A stretch of 64,000 nt of DNA, taken from Candidatus Woesearchaeota archaeon. Lineage in GTDB: Archaea > Nanobdellota > Nanobdellia > Woesearchaeales > JAHWHD01. The position numbers were made by a program, and so were the translations under genes. The notes under the pieces were generated by a model. The model searched no databases and was not told the DNA's origin. It saw only the letters and a list, made by a program, of their open reading frames with translations. Positions 7,108-16,390 of this stretch are shown one piece after another. Position 1 is the stretch's first letter, and each line of letters opens with the position of its first letter. Location: assembly GCA_019323515.1 (NCBI GenBank), contig JAHWHG010000007.1:1-64000 (forward strand), given 5' to 3'.

Positions 7108-8953
7108 GTATACTTTCTTTAGATTTCCAGTTCAATGCTGATTTCAAGACCTCTGAAATCTTGTCAACTGGTATAATCTTAACCTTTTTTAATTTTTCTG
7201 CAGAAATTACTATATCCTTAACATTCGACCTTGGCACAATTATCCTTTCAACCCCAGCATTGATAGCTGCTTCAACTTTAGCTGACACACCTCCTACTGG
7301 CAATACCTCACCCCTAACTGATAAGCTTCCAGTCATTGCAGTATCCTGCCTAACAGGAACCTTCTTAAGCGCAGATATAATTGAAGTTGCGACTGCAATA
7401 CTTGCAGAGTCTCCCTCAACACCTTCATAAGTCTGTAGAAACTGTACATAGATGTCATACTTCTCTCTGATATCCTCGCCAAAGAATTTCTTAATTATAG
7501 CTGAAACATTTCTTACAGCCTCCTTTGCAATTTCACCAAGCTTACCAGTCGCAATTATCTCTTTCTCTTTCCCGCCATAAGCAACCTGACTTTCGATTGG
7601 CAGGATTATTCCAGAATAAGAACCCTCTGCACCAATCACAGCAAGACCATTAACCCTTCCAACTCTCTCTCCTTCAACTCTTATGACTTCATACTCCTTC
7701 TTCCTTTCAATATACTTATCAGCTATCTGCTTTTCAAGAGGTCTTGCAACCTTCTTTGCTTCAATGATATGCTTAGGTTCAACGTACTTGGCTTTCTGTT
7801 TACTTGCAATATCTCCAGCTGCCCTCACAAGACCACCAAGTTCTCTTAATCTTAAAGTAAGATGCCCTTTCCTGTTAGCCATCATCCTCGCTTCCCTAAT
7901 AATAGAATCAACTGCTTTCTTTGTAAAATGCGGAATCTTCTTATCCTTCCTTACCTCCTGGCTCACAAATACAGCAACTTTATCTCTATTCTCAGCAGTG
8001 TCAGGCATTGTATCATCCATATAAATCTCATATCCGTAACCTCTTATCCTGGAACGCAGTGCAGGATGCATATGCTTCAATGTTTCCATGTTACCCGCAG
8101 CTACCAAGATAAAATTACAAGGTACTGGCTCTGTCCTTACCATTGCACCAGCACTTCTCTCGCTCTGGCCTGTTATTGGATACTTTCCTTCCTGCAGAGC
8201 TGTCAACAGTTCTTGCTGAGTATGCGGTTGCAATGTCGCAATCTCATCAATAAACAAGACACCCATGTTAGCCTTATGTATCAACCCGCCAACAACCCTT
8301 TCATGCGCAGGTGTTCCAAGTCCTCCTGATTGTAAAGGATCATGAAGCACATCACCAAGTAAAGCACCAGCATGGCTTCCAGTAGCATCCATAAAAGGCG
8401 CCTGCTTTTTATTGAAATTATCAACAACAACTTTTGGAGGGAGTGTAACCTTAGCCCCAAAAAGGCTTCTTTTCACACCAAGGTTCATAAATATCACAAA
8501 AGCTGCCAGGAACAACATACCTCCAAGAAAAAAAGCAGCAAACATCACATCAGAGTTATACTGTTTCCTAACCCACCATGGAGTTATCATAGCGATTATC
8601 ACAAGTATAAGTAAAATCAGGTTATTATGCTTAAACAACTGAGTGCTCTGGATTTTAGCATTTGTAACAAACTCTCTTCCTTTCCCAGCTGCAACTGTCC
8701 TTATCAAAGGCTGGTTTTCATCATTAGGGTTTTGGAAAGCAAGAATATCAACTAACTTCTCCTTTGGAAGAAGTTCAGCAAGACCCATCCCAAGCATACT
8801 CTTCCCAGTACCAGGTTCTCCTATCAAAAGAACATGCCTTCTCTGCTCAGCTGCCTTCTTTACAACCTCAACAGCAGCATCCTGGCCTATCACCTGGCCA
8901 ATTATCTTATTATCAACCTTGATATCTGCAGTTGTCTTAAAATTCAAAACCAT
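7082..8953 (-). CDS. lonB: Archaeal Lon protease (LonB), membrane-anchored
   Basis: 623 residues, the normal archaeal LonB size. Order: AAA+ Walker A GEPGTGKS (45-52), a membrane insertion with two hydrophobic helices (about 112-128 and 136-160), Walker B GVLFIDEI (231-238), sensor/arginine region (about 285-305), helical lid, and the S16 protease domain. The catalytic dyad is S516 (EGDSAS) and K559 (GGVSAKVEAA), 43 residues apart as in other Lon proteases. It degrades misfolded and regulatory proteins at the inner face of the membrane. ATG at 8953. It is followed immediately by the zinc-ribbon/lysine-tail gene. Nothing in the sequence suggests loss of activity. Confidence 0.95.
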   Translation of the reverse strand: MVLNFKTTADIKVDNKIIGQVIGQDAAVEVVKKAAEQRRHVLLIGEPGTGKSMLGMGLAELLPKEKLVDILAFQNPNDENQPLIRTVAAGKGREFVTNAKIQSTQLFKHNNLILLILVIIAMITPWWVRKQYNSDVMFAAFFLGGMLFLAAFVIFMNLGVKRSLFGAKVTLPPKVVVDNFNKKQAPFMDATGSHAGALLGDVLHDPLQSGGLGTPAHERVVGGLIHKANMGVLFIDEIATLQPHTQQELLTALQEGKYPITGQSERSAGAMVRTEPVPCNFILVAAGNMETLKHMHPALRSRIRGYGYEIYMDDTMPDTAENRDKVAVFVSQEVRKDKKIPHFTKKAVDSIIREARMMANRKGHLTLRLRELGGLVRAAGDIASKQKAKYVEPKHIIEAKKVARPLEKQIADKYIERKKEYEVIRVEGERVGRVNGLAVIGAEGSYSGIILPIESQVAYGGKEKEIIATGKLGEIAKEAVRNVSAIIKKFFGEDIREKYDIYVQFLQTYEGVEGDSASIAVATSIISALKKVPVRQDTAMTGSLSVRGEVLPVGGVSAKVEAAINAGVERIIVPRSNVKDIVISAEKLKKVKIIPVDKISEVLKSALNWKSKESILAKLERGD

Positions 8954-9072
8954 ATTAACTCTGTTTAACCTAATGCATTTAAATATGTTTTTGTTTTATG
9001 CAATTTGTAAAGTATATATTCCCTATACCACAAAAACTTAAATCATTATATTAAAATTTAAAAAAAAAGAGA

Positions 9073-9414
9073 ATGAAAGAAAAGACACTTATCAAAATCT
9101 CTATAATAATCACAATACTCGGACTAGGAATCCTTTTCTTAATCGCTGATAACATCGAAGTAACAGAAGACTCTATCACTCCAAACAATATCGACCGTGA
9201 TATAAAGGTCTCTGGTGTAGTTAATAAAGTTACAGACCTTGGCAAAGTAATGTTCATCGACATAACTGAAGCAAAACCCTGTACAATTTTAATATTCAAA
9301 AAAGAATACCAAGCATACCAAATAAAAAAGGGCGACAGTATTATAGCAACAGGCGAACTTGAGGAATACAACGGAACACTTGAGTTAATCGCTAATGATA
9401 TTGTTAAGAGATAA
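9073..9414 (+). CDS. Membrane-anchored OB-fold protein
   Basis: 113 residues: one N-terminal transmembrane helix (about 7-25) followed by a small beta-rich domain (DIKVSGVVNKVTDLGKVMFIDITE, YQIKKGDSIIATGELEEYNGTLELIANDI) with the pattern of a tRNA_anti-like OB fold. OB folds of this type bind single-stranded nucleic acid, but membrane-tethered examples also occur in envelope proteins, so the ligand is open. It is transcribed divergently from lonB and ends 18 bp before the convergent maf gene. Confidence 0.6.
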   Translation: MKEKTLIKISIIITILGLGILFLIADNIEVTEDSITPNNIDRDIKVSGVVNKVTDLGKVMFIDITEAKPCTILIFKKEYQAYQIKKGDSIIATGELEEYNGTLELIANDIVKR

Positions 9415-9432
9415 TAAGAGGCATATCCTAAC

Positions 9433-10035
9433 TCACTTTCTGTTTCTCCATCTCTCATACTTAAAGATGTCAACACCTATCTTTCTTAGATTTTTATAGA
9501 TGTTATAAATTGGAAAGCCAACAACATTGAAGTAACATCCTTCTATTCTTTCCATAAAGATTGACGAAAGGTCCTGTATCCCATAAGCACCTGCCTTGTC
9601 CAATGGCTCTCCTGTTGCAATGTATTTCTTGATTTCATAATCTGTCAGTTTTCGAAACTTGACTTTTGTAACCTCATAATCACTTATTGTTGTTCCTTTC
9701 TTGCAATCAATCAAGCAAACCCCTGAATAAACCTCCTGTGATTTGCCGGAAAAACTTTTCAGCATCTTAAAAGCATGTTTCTTGTTCTTTGGCTTGCCCA
9801 GGATCTTGTTCTTAAAAACAACAATAGTGTCTACACCTATAACAATGCCAGTTCTATGATTCTTCGCTACATCCGCTGCTTTTCCATGGGCAAGCATCAT
9901 CACCAGTTCTTTTGGTGGCAGCTTTAGTGTCATGTCCTCTTCATAACCGCTTGGCTCTATCTTAAAATCCAAACCCATTGTACGGGCAAGCTCATGCCTT
10001 CTCGGTGACGTTGATGCCAGTATTATTTGTTTCAT
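9433..10035 (-). CDS. maf: Maf-family nucleotide pyrophosphatase
   Basis: 200 residues, full family length. Hydrolyses non-canonical or excess nucleoside triphosphates (dTTP/UTP in the YhdE group) to the monophosphates. Family marks: ILASTSPRRHEL at 5-16, catalytic aspartate D69 in IGVDTIV, LGKPKN, and DKAGAYGIQ near 146-154. GAYGIQ is characteristic of the dTTP/UTP-specific subgroup, though specificity assignment from this alone is tentative. Single gene, convergent with the OB-fold gene. Confidence 0.9.
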   Translation of the reverse strand: MKQIILASTSPRRHELARTMGLDFKIEPSGYEEDMTLKLPPKELVMMLAHGKAADVAKNHRTGIVIGVDTIVVFKNKILGKPKNKKHAFKMLKSFSGKSQEVYSGVCLIDCKKGTTISDYEVTKVKFRKLTDYEIKKYIATGEPLDKAGAYGIQDLSSIFMERIEGCYFNVVGFPIYNIYKNLRKIGVDIFKYERWRNRK

Positions 10036-10149
10036 TGTAATAACACTTTATGAGATTAGTATTTATAAATATTGTGTAGAAAGTACTACAACAATCAACC
10101 TATGTAAAGACAATATATTTATATATTAGAAAAGTTAAAAATAGCGTAA

Positions 10150-12975
10150 ATGAAAAAAAGAGGCCAAATAACTGTTTGGATTATCATAGGGATGGTTTTA
10201 TTGCTTACTGTAGTTCTATTATTTTATTTAAGTTCCAAAGGTCAAACTAAACCTAGTATAGAGACAGTATCTACATTCCAAGGAGAAACTAACTCCCTAA
10301 ACATGTTCATCACATCATGCCTTGAAAAGACTCTGCTTAACGCAATTGATGATGTTGGGCTAAAGGAACCTGCAATCAAGGATTACATAGAATCAAACAT
10401 AGATAAATGCATTGACTTTACAATATTTGAAGAAAAAGGATTAAAGGTAACTCCTGAAGCACTAAGTGCTAACATTTCAAAGACCGACAATACTATAATA
10501 GCTGATTTAAATTACCCTATTGATATTGAAAAAGAAGGACAACATTCAAGATTAACAAACTTTAATTCTAAAGTATCATTGATCAAAAGTTTTGAGATAG
10601 CAAGAGACGCAGGAGGCTTTGTCAGAGAACAAGTAGGCATCTCACTGCAAGATACTACATTAGTTATCCCAAAAGGAACAAAAGCATTAGATAAGAACGG
10701 GAATCCGCTTAATACTGGCACTATTAGGATAATAGAGAGTTCATCCCCAGTAATTGGATTCTTCAAATATGATTTCAAACCAGATGGAGCAAGTTTCGAA
10801 CCAGCCATTACTTTAACAACAAGATACAAAGACTCTGATCTTCCTCCAGGGTTTCACGAACATGAATTAGAAGTAAAACAATTTACAGAACAAGGTTGGG
10901 AATCTTTGCCAACCAACATTGATGTAGTGAATAATATCTTAATAACAGAGATAGAACATTTCAGTGAATTCGCACCTGCAATAGCAAGCGAAGATAACCA
11001 GCAAAAACAAGCATTCCTAATATCTGATAAAGACTGGAAAAACGTCTTCCAGCTAGTACCGCTTGCGATATACACAAAAGATGGTGAGTTGCACAAAACT
11101 CCAATGTTAATCTTTCATGAAGAAGCAAATAGCTTTGATGCAGATTCAATAATACATTTTCTACAGCAGTATAAAACTGAAAAGGTTACTTTAGTCGGTC
11201 CAACACCTGCTGAGTTTGATAATCTTCTAGTCGCTGATAAAGATTTAGGAGCAGGGTTAAGCCAGAATCAGATACAGAGGATCGACCCAAGTATAATAAT
11301 CAAATACTGGTCATCATATGATAAGGTTGTTTATGTAGAGAATGATTATAAGATGGCGATGATAGCTTCAGTGTATGCATCAGCAATAAATGCGCCTTTG
11401 ATAATCCAAGATGGGATCTTGGACAGGATTGAACATTTCAGGGATAAGGAGGTTATTCAAGTTGGAAACGTAAACTGTCCATTGGATTCTATATGTAATG
11501 AGAAGTATGAAACTCTTGAATCGCTTCAGAAGAAGTATATTGAAGTGACTGGTACAGATAAGATAATTATTGTGAATCCGAATGATGTGAATGTTTATAT
11601 TCAAGAAGTAGGTAAAAATGCACAAGAAAACATTATAGCTAGCCCTTTCAACACAGATTTAGGAGGAAGCATATCAGAAGTATTCAATTCAATGTCTTTG
11701 AGCGCGCCTTTGTTAGCGGCAGGAAAGAGAGAGGTGATTATATTTCAGGATGAGATAACCAAAGGGATATTTACCGATGCCTCTATACCAAATCTGAACC
11801 TATTCATGACATCGAAAGCTTTAGAAATTAGAGACAGTCTGCTAAGGAAGATTTATTTTTTATTCCCTTCAAATAACGCTGAATATCTGACTATTGTTGC
11901 AGACCCTAACAACATTCCTGCTTCTGTATGGTACTCTACAATGCCTAACGGAGGTGAGAACAGATATGCAGTTGATAGGTTCTATGCTAATGATTGCACT
12001 TTTCCTCATGGCAGGGCATTATTAGATGGTAGTAAAATGGTAGGATGTGCAGATCGTTCTCCACGTCTGGAACTCAAGACAGGAAGGATATATGGTATCA
12101 GTGATGCTGATACATCTGCATACATCATGAGGTCTTTGTTCTATGATGAAATATGGTCAAACACATATTCAGAGAACGAACTAACTGCAATAATCTGGAA
12201 TGATTATGTAGTTTCAAACCGAGGTTCTGATCATGATATATTTGTTTCAACCCTAACGAAGTCCACTTTCGAGAACGCAAAAAATGCAGGGTATACTCTG
12301 GAATGTCTGACCTCAAAAACCAAACCTGAACTCGCACCACTTTGGACAAGCGCAGGATGTAAATTCTCGGATTTGGACAGAAACTCTCTTAAAAGAAAAC
12401 AATATATCACCTATTTTGGACATGGTAGCTCTTTTTCTTGGGGTCCTCCCATGGATCTCTTCGCGGGCAATAATTTCCCTAAATTAGATCTTCCATTTGC
12501 TATAACCTGGGCATGTTTTACTAATTCGTTTGGCGATGCTTATGGTGGACAGTTTGCTAATATTCCCCATCTTCCACAAACAAGCAAGACTTTAGCAATG
12601 AATTTTTTAAGAAAAGGGGGCATGGCATATGTTGGCTTTGTTGTTGGTGGACATGATTATTTGGATAGATGTCCAGAATGTGAATTTACCTCGAATGATA
12701 GGGCATTATTCTATTTATCTCAATCACTATCTTTAGGCCAAGTTGTTATGAACTTGCATCACGACTATGATTATTTTGTCCAAGATGTTCAGCAATATCA
12801 AAAGCAAGGAACAAGACTCGGATTCAACAAAGCATTATTTTTAGGAGATCCAACTCTGACACTTAAAGGAGGAAAAAAACCAGCAGAAGGAGATACATGG
12901 GTATGGTCTGCACTGCCGAAATTTCGACCTTTAAACCAAAAGAAAGATAAAAAATGGTGGGAATTTTGGAAATAG
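10150..12975 (+). CDS. Surface protein with pilin-like N-terminus and C25 (gingipain-like) peptidase domain
   Basis: 941 residues. The N-terminus, KKRGQITVWIIIGMVLLL, has the charged stretch, G-Q and hydrophobic helix seen in class III (pilin-like) archaeal signal peptides, so the protein is exported and held by its helix. Residues 30-280 are beta-rich (SEFAP-like C-terminal edge at about 275). The C-terminal half (about 330-930) resembles peptidase family C25, the caspase-fold gingipains: YFGHGSSFSWG with H758 and ITWACFTNSF with C789 supply the His/Cys dyad in the right order and spacing. It would act as a cell-surface cysteine protease. It is followed, with a 22-bp overlap, by a secreted single-pass protein, so the two are coupled. 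The alternative is a C25-fold protein without protease activity. Confidence 0.7.
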   Translation: MKKRGQITVWIIIGMVLLLTVVLLFYLSSKGQTKPSIETVSTFQGETNSLNMFITSCLEKTLLNAIDDVGLKEPAIKDYIESNIDKCIDFTIFEEKGLKVTPEALSANISKTDNTIIADLNYPIDIEKEGQHSRLTNFNSKVSLIKSFEIARDAGGFVREQVGISLQDTTLVIPKGTKALDKNGNPLNTGTIRIIESSSPVIGFFKYDFKPDGASFEPAITLTTRYKDSDLPPGFHEHELEVKQFTEQGWESLPTNIDVVNNILITEIEHFSEFAPAIASEDNQQKQAFLISDKDWKNVFQLVPLAIYTKDGELHKTPMLIFHEEANSFDADSIIHFLQQYKTEKVTLVGPTPAEFDNLLVADKDLGAGLSQNQIQRIDPSIIIKYWSSYDKVVYVENDYKMAMIASVYASAINAPLIIQDGILDRIEHFRDKEVIQVGNVNCPLDSICNEKYETLESLQKKYIEVTGTDKIIIVNPNDVNVYIQEVGKNAQENIIASPFNTDLGGSISEVFNSMSLSAPLLAAGKREVIIFQDEITKGIFTDASIPNLNLFMTSKALEIRDSLLRKIYFLFPSNNAEYLTIVADPNNIPASVWYSTMPNGGENRYAVDRFYANDCTFPHGRALLDGSKMVGCADRSPRLELKTGRIYGISDADTSAYIMRSLFYDEIWSNTYSENELTAIIWNDYVVSNRGSDHDIFVSTLTKSTFENAKNAGYTLECLTSKTKPELAPLWTSAGCKFSDLDRNSLKRKQYITYFGHGSSFSWGPPMDLFAGNNFPKLDLPFAITWACFTNSFGDAYGGQFANIPHLPQTSKTLAMNFLRKGGMAYVGFVVGGHDYLDRCPECEFTSNDRALFYLSQSLSLGQVVMNLHHDYDYFVQDVQQYQKQGTRLGFNKALFLGDPTLTLKGGKKPAEGDTWVWSALPKFRPLNQKKDKKWWEFWK

Positions 12976-14009
12976 ATAATATCATCATAGCATTAATCTG
13001 CACCTTACTAATCTTACCAATAGTTAGCGCAGAAATATCCGTTAATATTGACGTGAAAGACGAGTTTAAAGTGGGAGACACGATGATGTTCAATTACTCG
13101 ATAATCTCTGACGAAGATTTAACAGTCTCATTCTCACCATCAATCATGTGCCCATCATTACTGCTACCTGAATACATTTCAGGACCTGTAGATATCCTTG
13201 CTGATGAACCGTTTTATGCAGAGTACGTATACATGGAGGTGACCGGAGATTTACAGTCTCAAACATGCACTGCATCAATAGAAATATTTGAACCGTTAAA
13301 TCTAACCAAGGTAGAAAAGTTCGACATAAAGACTCCACCAAACATTGATTTCAATATTAATTTCTGTAAAGATCAATTATGTTCAGATGAATCAAAGGTG
13401 TTTGTACTAGGCAAACGAATTTATCTTGATTATGAATCTAGTATTTCAGGTTTAGACTTGGAATCATCTATTATTTATCCAGATAATAGCGAACAAGAGA
13501 TAAGTCTGCCATTTTCTATTGAAGCAGATCAACTCGGAATCTACAGGTTAGAAATCACTGCTGAAAAAGAGGGGTATAGGAATTATAATAATGCTATAGA
13601 ATTCTCTGTTATTGAAGAAGAACCAGAGATTACTATAATACAAGCTTGCAACTCTAATCTAATATGCGATGGAAGTGAAAATTACTTAACATGTCCTTCT
13701 GAATGTAAATCAGGCTCAAAGGATAGCTATTGTGATGGAGTAAGTGATGACAGATGCGACCCAGACTGTGATGCAGTAACAGACCCTGACTGTAAGGAAG
13801 TTGAAGAAAAGGTTTTAGAAGAAGAAGAGATTTCTGAAGTTATAGAAGATATAGAAGAACAAACACAACAACAGACCGAACCAGAACAAATTGAACAGGA
13901 AAGGGCTTATCTCTGGGTTTGGATACTTTTAATACTAATCATATTAACAATTTTTCTAGAAATAAAACACAAGAAAAATAAACCAAAAAACATCTTAACT
14001 CAAGATTAA
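12954..14009 (+). CDS. Secreted type I membrane protein, partner of the C25-like protein
   Basis: 351 residues, not recognised. A signal peptide (IIIALICTLLILPIVSA, about 10-26) leads into a beta-sandwich-like ectodomain (about 27-225), a cysteine/aspartate-rich segment (about 230-285: NSNLICDGSENYLTCPSE, then DDRCDPDCDAVTDPDC), an acidic Glu/Gln linker (286-320) and one C-terminal membrane helix (about 323-341) with a lysine-rich tail. The cysteine-rich part has repeated D-x-D-x-D-like spacing and may bind calcium. The frame opens at ATG 12954, inside the upstream gene; a TTG at 12966 follows GGTGGGA with good spacing and may be the real start. The stop overlaps the next gene as TAATG. Confidence 0.6.
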   Translation: MVGILEIDNIIIALICTLLILPIVSAEISVNIDVKDEFKVGDTMMFNYSIISDEDLTVSFSPSIMCPSLLLPEYISGPVDILADEPFYAEYVYMEVTGDLQSQTCTASIEIFEPLNLTKVEKFDIKTPPNIDFNINFCKDQLCSDESKVFVLGKRIYLDYESSISGLDLESSIIYPDNSEQEISLPFSIEADQLGIYRLEITAEKEGYRNYNNAIEFSVIEEEPEITIIQACNSNLICDGSENYLTCPSECKSGSKDSYCDGVSDDRCDPDCDAVTDPDCKEVEEKVLEEEEISEVIEDIEEQTQQQTEPEQIEQERAYLWVWILLILIILTIFLEIKHKKNKPKNILTQD

Positions 14010-15220
14010 TGTTAATCCAAATCCTTATAGCACTTTTCTCTGGAATCCTGGCAGGAATAATCACAGGCTTAATCCCAGGCGTCCACATAAACTTAATATC
14101 AATAATCCTCCTCTCTGCCTCAGGCTACTTGCTAGGCTTCACATCCCCAACAACTTTAGCAGTGTTCATAATCTCAATGTCAATCACTCACACATTCCTT
14201 GACTCAATACCATCAATCTTCTTAGGAGCACCTGACGCAGACCAGGCACTGAATGTCTTGCCAGGCCACAAACTTCTTCTCCAGGGCAAAGGCTATGAAG
14301 CTGTCAAACTAACAATAATCGGATCTCTCTTATGCCTAATCTCAACAATAGCAATAATCCCTCTCTTAATCCCAATAGCTCCATTGATTTACACATTTAT
14401 CCAGCCATACATGGCCTGGATACTCATAGCTGTTGTTGTCTTCATGATACTAAAGGAACAAGAACATAAAAAGAAATTCCTAAGTTTAATCATCTTCCTT
14501 GTTTCAGGAATACTCGGACTTATTGTAATAAACATACCTAACCTTGAACAACCGCTATTCCCTCTACTATCAGGACTATTCGGAATCTCAACACTTCTCA
14601 CTTCATTAAACAACAAAGTCTCTCTACCTGAGCAAAGGATTGAGGAAACAATCAAAATCCCTAAAACACATTTAATCAAATCAATCTCAGCAGGAACATT
14701 CGCAGGCACACTTACAGGATTATTCCCAGGCCTGGGCGCAGCACAAGCAGCAATCATCGGCTCACAGCTTACTGGCCACATAGGAACTTACTCATTCATG
14801 GTTCTTGTCGGAGGTGTAAACACAGTAAATTTCACATTCTCACTAGTAACACTTTACACTCTACAAAAAGCAAGAAACGGAGCAGTCATCGCTGTCCTAG
14901 AACTCTTAAAACAAATAACCTCAACACAGCTCGCTGTATTCATTGCAGCTGCACTTATAACAGGTGGCATCGCTACATTATTAGCACTAAACATAACAAA
15001 GATTTTCTCAAGATTAATCACAAGAATAAACTACCAAAAACTCTGCATCTCTGTAATCATCCTAGTGACTGCGCTAGTATTATACTTCTCAGGCCCACTT
15101 GGCTTGCTGGTCCTTGTTGTAAGTACTGCACTTGGCATCATACCAGCGCTTCTAGGAGTTGGAAGGAACATGTCAATGGGCTGCTTGCTTCTTCCAGTGA
15201 TCCTGTTCTTTCTTCTCTGA
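14009..15220 (+). CDS. TctA-family (DUF112) membrane permease
   Basis: 403 residues with ten or more hydrophobic helices. The duplicated signature is clear: GIITGLIPGVHINL near 17-30 and GTLTGLFPGLGAAQAA near 235-250, each the G-x-x-x-G-L-x-P-G-x motif of the tripartite tricarboxylate transporter large subunit. The archaeal branch works without the TctB and TctC partners, none of which are seen here. The substrate is not readable. Start ATG 14009 overlaps the upstream stop (TAATG), so it belongs to the surface-protein operon, which is an unexpected partner for a permease. Confidence 0.8.
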   Translation: MLIQILIALFSGILAGIITGLIPGVHINLISIILLSASGYLLGFTSPTTLAVFIISMSITHTFLDSIPSIFLGAPDADQALNVLPGHKLLLQGKGYEAVKLTIIGSLLCLISTIAIIPLLIPIAPLIYTFIQPYMAWILIAVVVFMILKEQEHKKKFLSLIIFLVSGILGLIVINIPNLEQPLFPLLSGLFGISTLLTSLNNKVSLPEQRIEETIKIPKTHLIKSISAGTFAGTLTGLFPGLGAAQAAIIGSQLTGHIGTYSFMVLVGGVNTVNFTFSLVTLYTLQKARNGAVIAVLELLKQITSTQLAVFIAAALITGGIATLLALNITKIFSRLITRINYQKLCISVIILVTALVLYFSGPLGLLVLVVSTALGIIPALLGVGRNMSMGCLLLPVILFFLL

Positions 15221-15853
15221 TTACCTTGCAGTCCTGATTACCCTCTTCACATCAGTAAACACTAGATCAGGGACCTTATAACTCTCAAGCCTTTTCTCAA
15301 TTTCCATTATATTTGCACTATTATCAATCAACCCACTCTTACCTTCTCTCTTGTTCGCGTCAATGAGTCTAAGTTTCTTGAACATCAAATACTTATAGAC
15401 ATGTTCAGTATACCTATGATCCTTAACGATTTCATCTATCCTGGTATGATAATCATTTATCTGTGAAACATTCCCAATCTTATCAAGATACTCAGCACAC
15501 ATCAAACCCATAAGTCCCTCTAACTGTTCATCAGAGATCTTTGTGGTCCAGTAATCACTCCCGCTTTTATAAGGGTCAACATGATAAACACTAACCACAA
15601 AAAGATTTCGCTCTCCATAAGGCCTGAAGACTAAAGGAGACTGCTCACTTGGAAGATGTAGCTCTCTTGTTGTCAAACCACCATTAACCATCATAACCTT
15701 ATCCTCAACTGAATAAGGCAGCAGCATCCCATCCTCAGGATAAGTGTGTGCATCAGAGATGCTACCTAATCCCAGTTCTTTCCCAATACTAAAATCCTTT
15801 CTGACCTTTCTGAAGAGATCAGCTTTTTCCTGTAAAAATTTATCGTATTTCAT
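15221..15853 (-). CDS. Hypothetical protein, soluble
   Basis: 210 residues, not recognised. No signal peptide or membrane helix. It contains a mixed alpha/beta stretch (residues 35-105, with SISDAHTYPEDGMLLPYSVEDK and a histidine/tyrosine-rich VVSVYHVDPYKSG) and a helical C-terminus. Convergent with the TctA-family gene, immediately abutting its stop. No motif supports a catalytic assignment. Confidence 0.55.
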   Translation of the reverse strand: MKYDKFLQEKADLFRKVRKDFSIGKELGLGSISDAHTYPEDGMLLPYSVEDKVMMVNGGLTTRELHLPSEQSPLVFRPYGERNLFVVSVYHVDPYKSGSDYWTTKISDEQLEGLMGLMCAEYLDKIGNVSQINDYHTRIDEIVKDHRYTEHVYKYLMFKKLRLIDANKREGKSGLIDNSANIMEIEKRLESYKVPDLVFTDVKRVIRTAR

Positions 15854-16006
15854 TGTAAATCTTAGTAATCATTCTAAGGATAAAATAGTATTTCCAGGAA
15901 ATTACGCATCTACCGAAAAAAATTGCACAAGAACCAGATAAAACCGTTTATAAAGCCAAAGTCAAAATTTATAAAGATAATTCCCCTACTAAGCAGAGTG
16001 GGGATT

Positions 16007-16390
16007 ATGGGCATAGAAGAACAATTAGACAAAGCTATTAGAGAGTCAAGGGAAGTTACTGAAAAAGATTGCATCGTTTCTAGAGAGTCCGCTGTGCGTA
16101 GATATATTGAAGAAGACCAAACTATAAGAAAAAAGATATCCAATTCATTGAAAAGTGAAAACCCCATTAAAGAATTCTACAAGAACATCCTAAGGGACCT
16201 TGCTGCAAGATTCGAAAATAAGGTTATAGACGGAGAAATCTATATTACAGCACTGCTTAACCTAAAGATGATCAGCGAGGAACAAGCAAAGTCCTTAGTA
16301 AGGATGGACATTGAGTACAGATTAAAAAACGAAAAAGAATACATGAGTGATGTCTCTAATGCCTATAATATCCAGTTCCAAGATTCTTAA
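16007..16390 (+). CDS. Small helical hypothetical protein
   Basis: 127 residues from the ATG at 16007, which follows a Shine-Dalgarno GTGGGGA; the frame is open further upstream to 15923 but that part is Lys/Ile-rich, overlaps the TATA-like stretch TTTATAAAG at about 15965-15973 and looks untranslated. The protein is strongly helical and charged (IEEQLDKAIRESREVTEKD, EEQAKSLVRMDIEYRLKNE), without recognisable domains. Its 3' end overlaps the 3' end of the convergent PIN-like gene by 35 bp. Confidence 0.5.
   Translation: MGIEEQLDKAIRESREVTEKDCIVSRESAVRRYIEEDQTIRKKISNSLKSENPIKEFYKNILRDLAARFENKVIDGEIYITALLNLKMISEEQAKSLVRMDIEYRLKNEKEYMSDVSNAYNIQFQDS

Noticed and set aside
7082..8953. Several plus-strand frames of 80-155 residues inside lonB
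   Set aside because: LonB is unmistakable with an intact dyad; the frames are shadows.
15923..16006. Upstream part of the frame ending at 16390
   Set aside because: Lys/Ile-rich, overlaps TATA-like sequence, and the internal ATG at 16007 has a good ribosome site.
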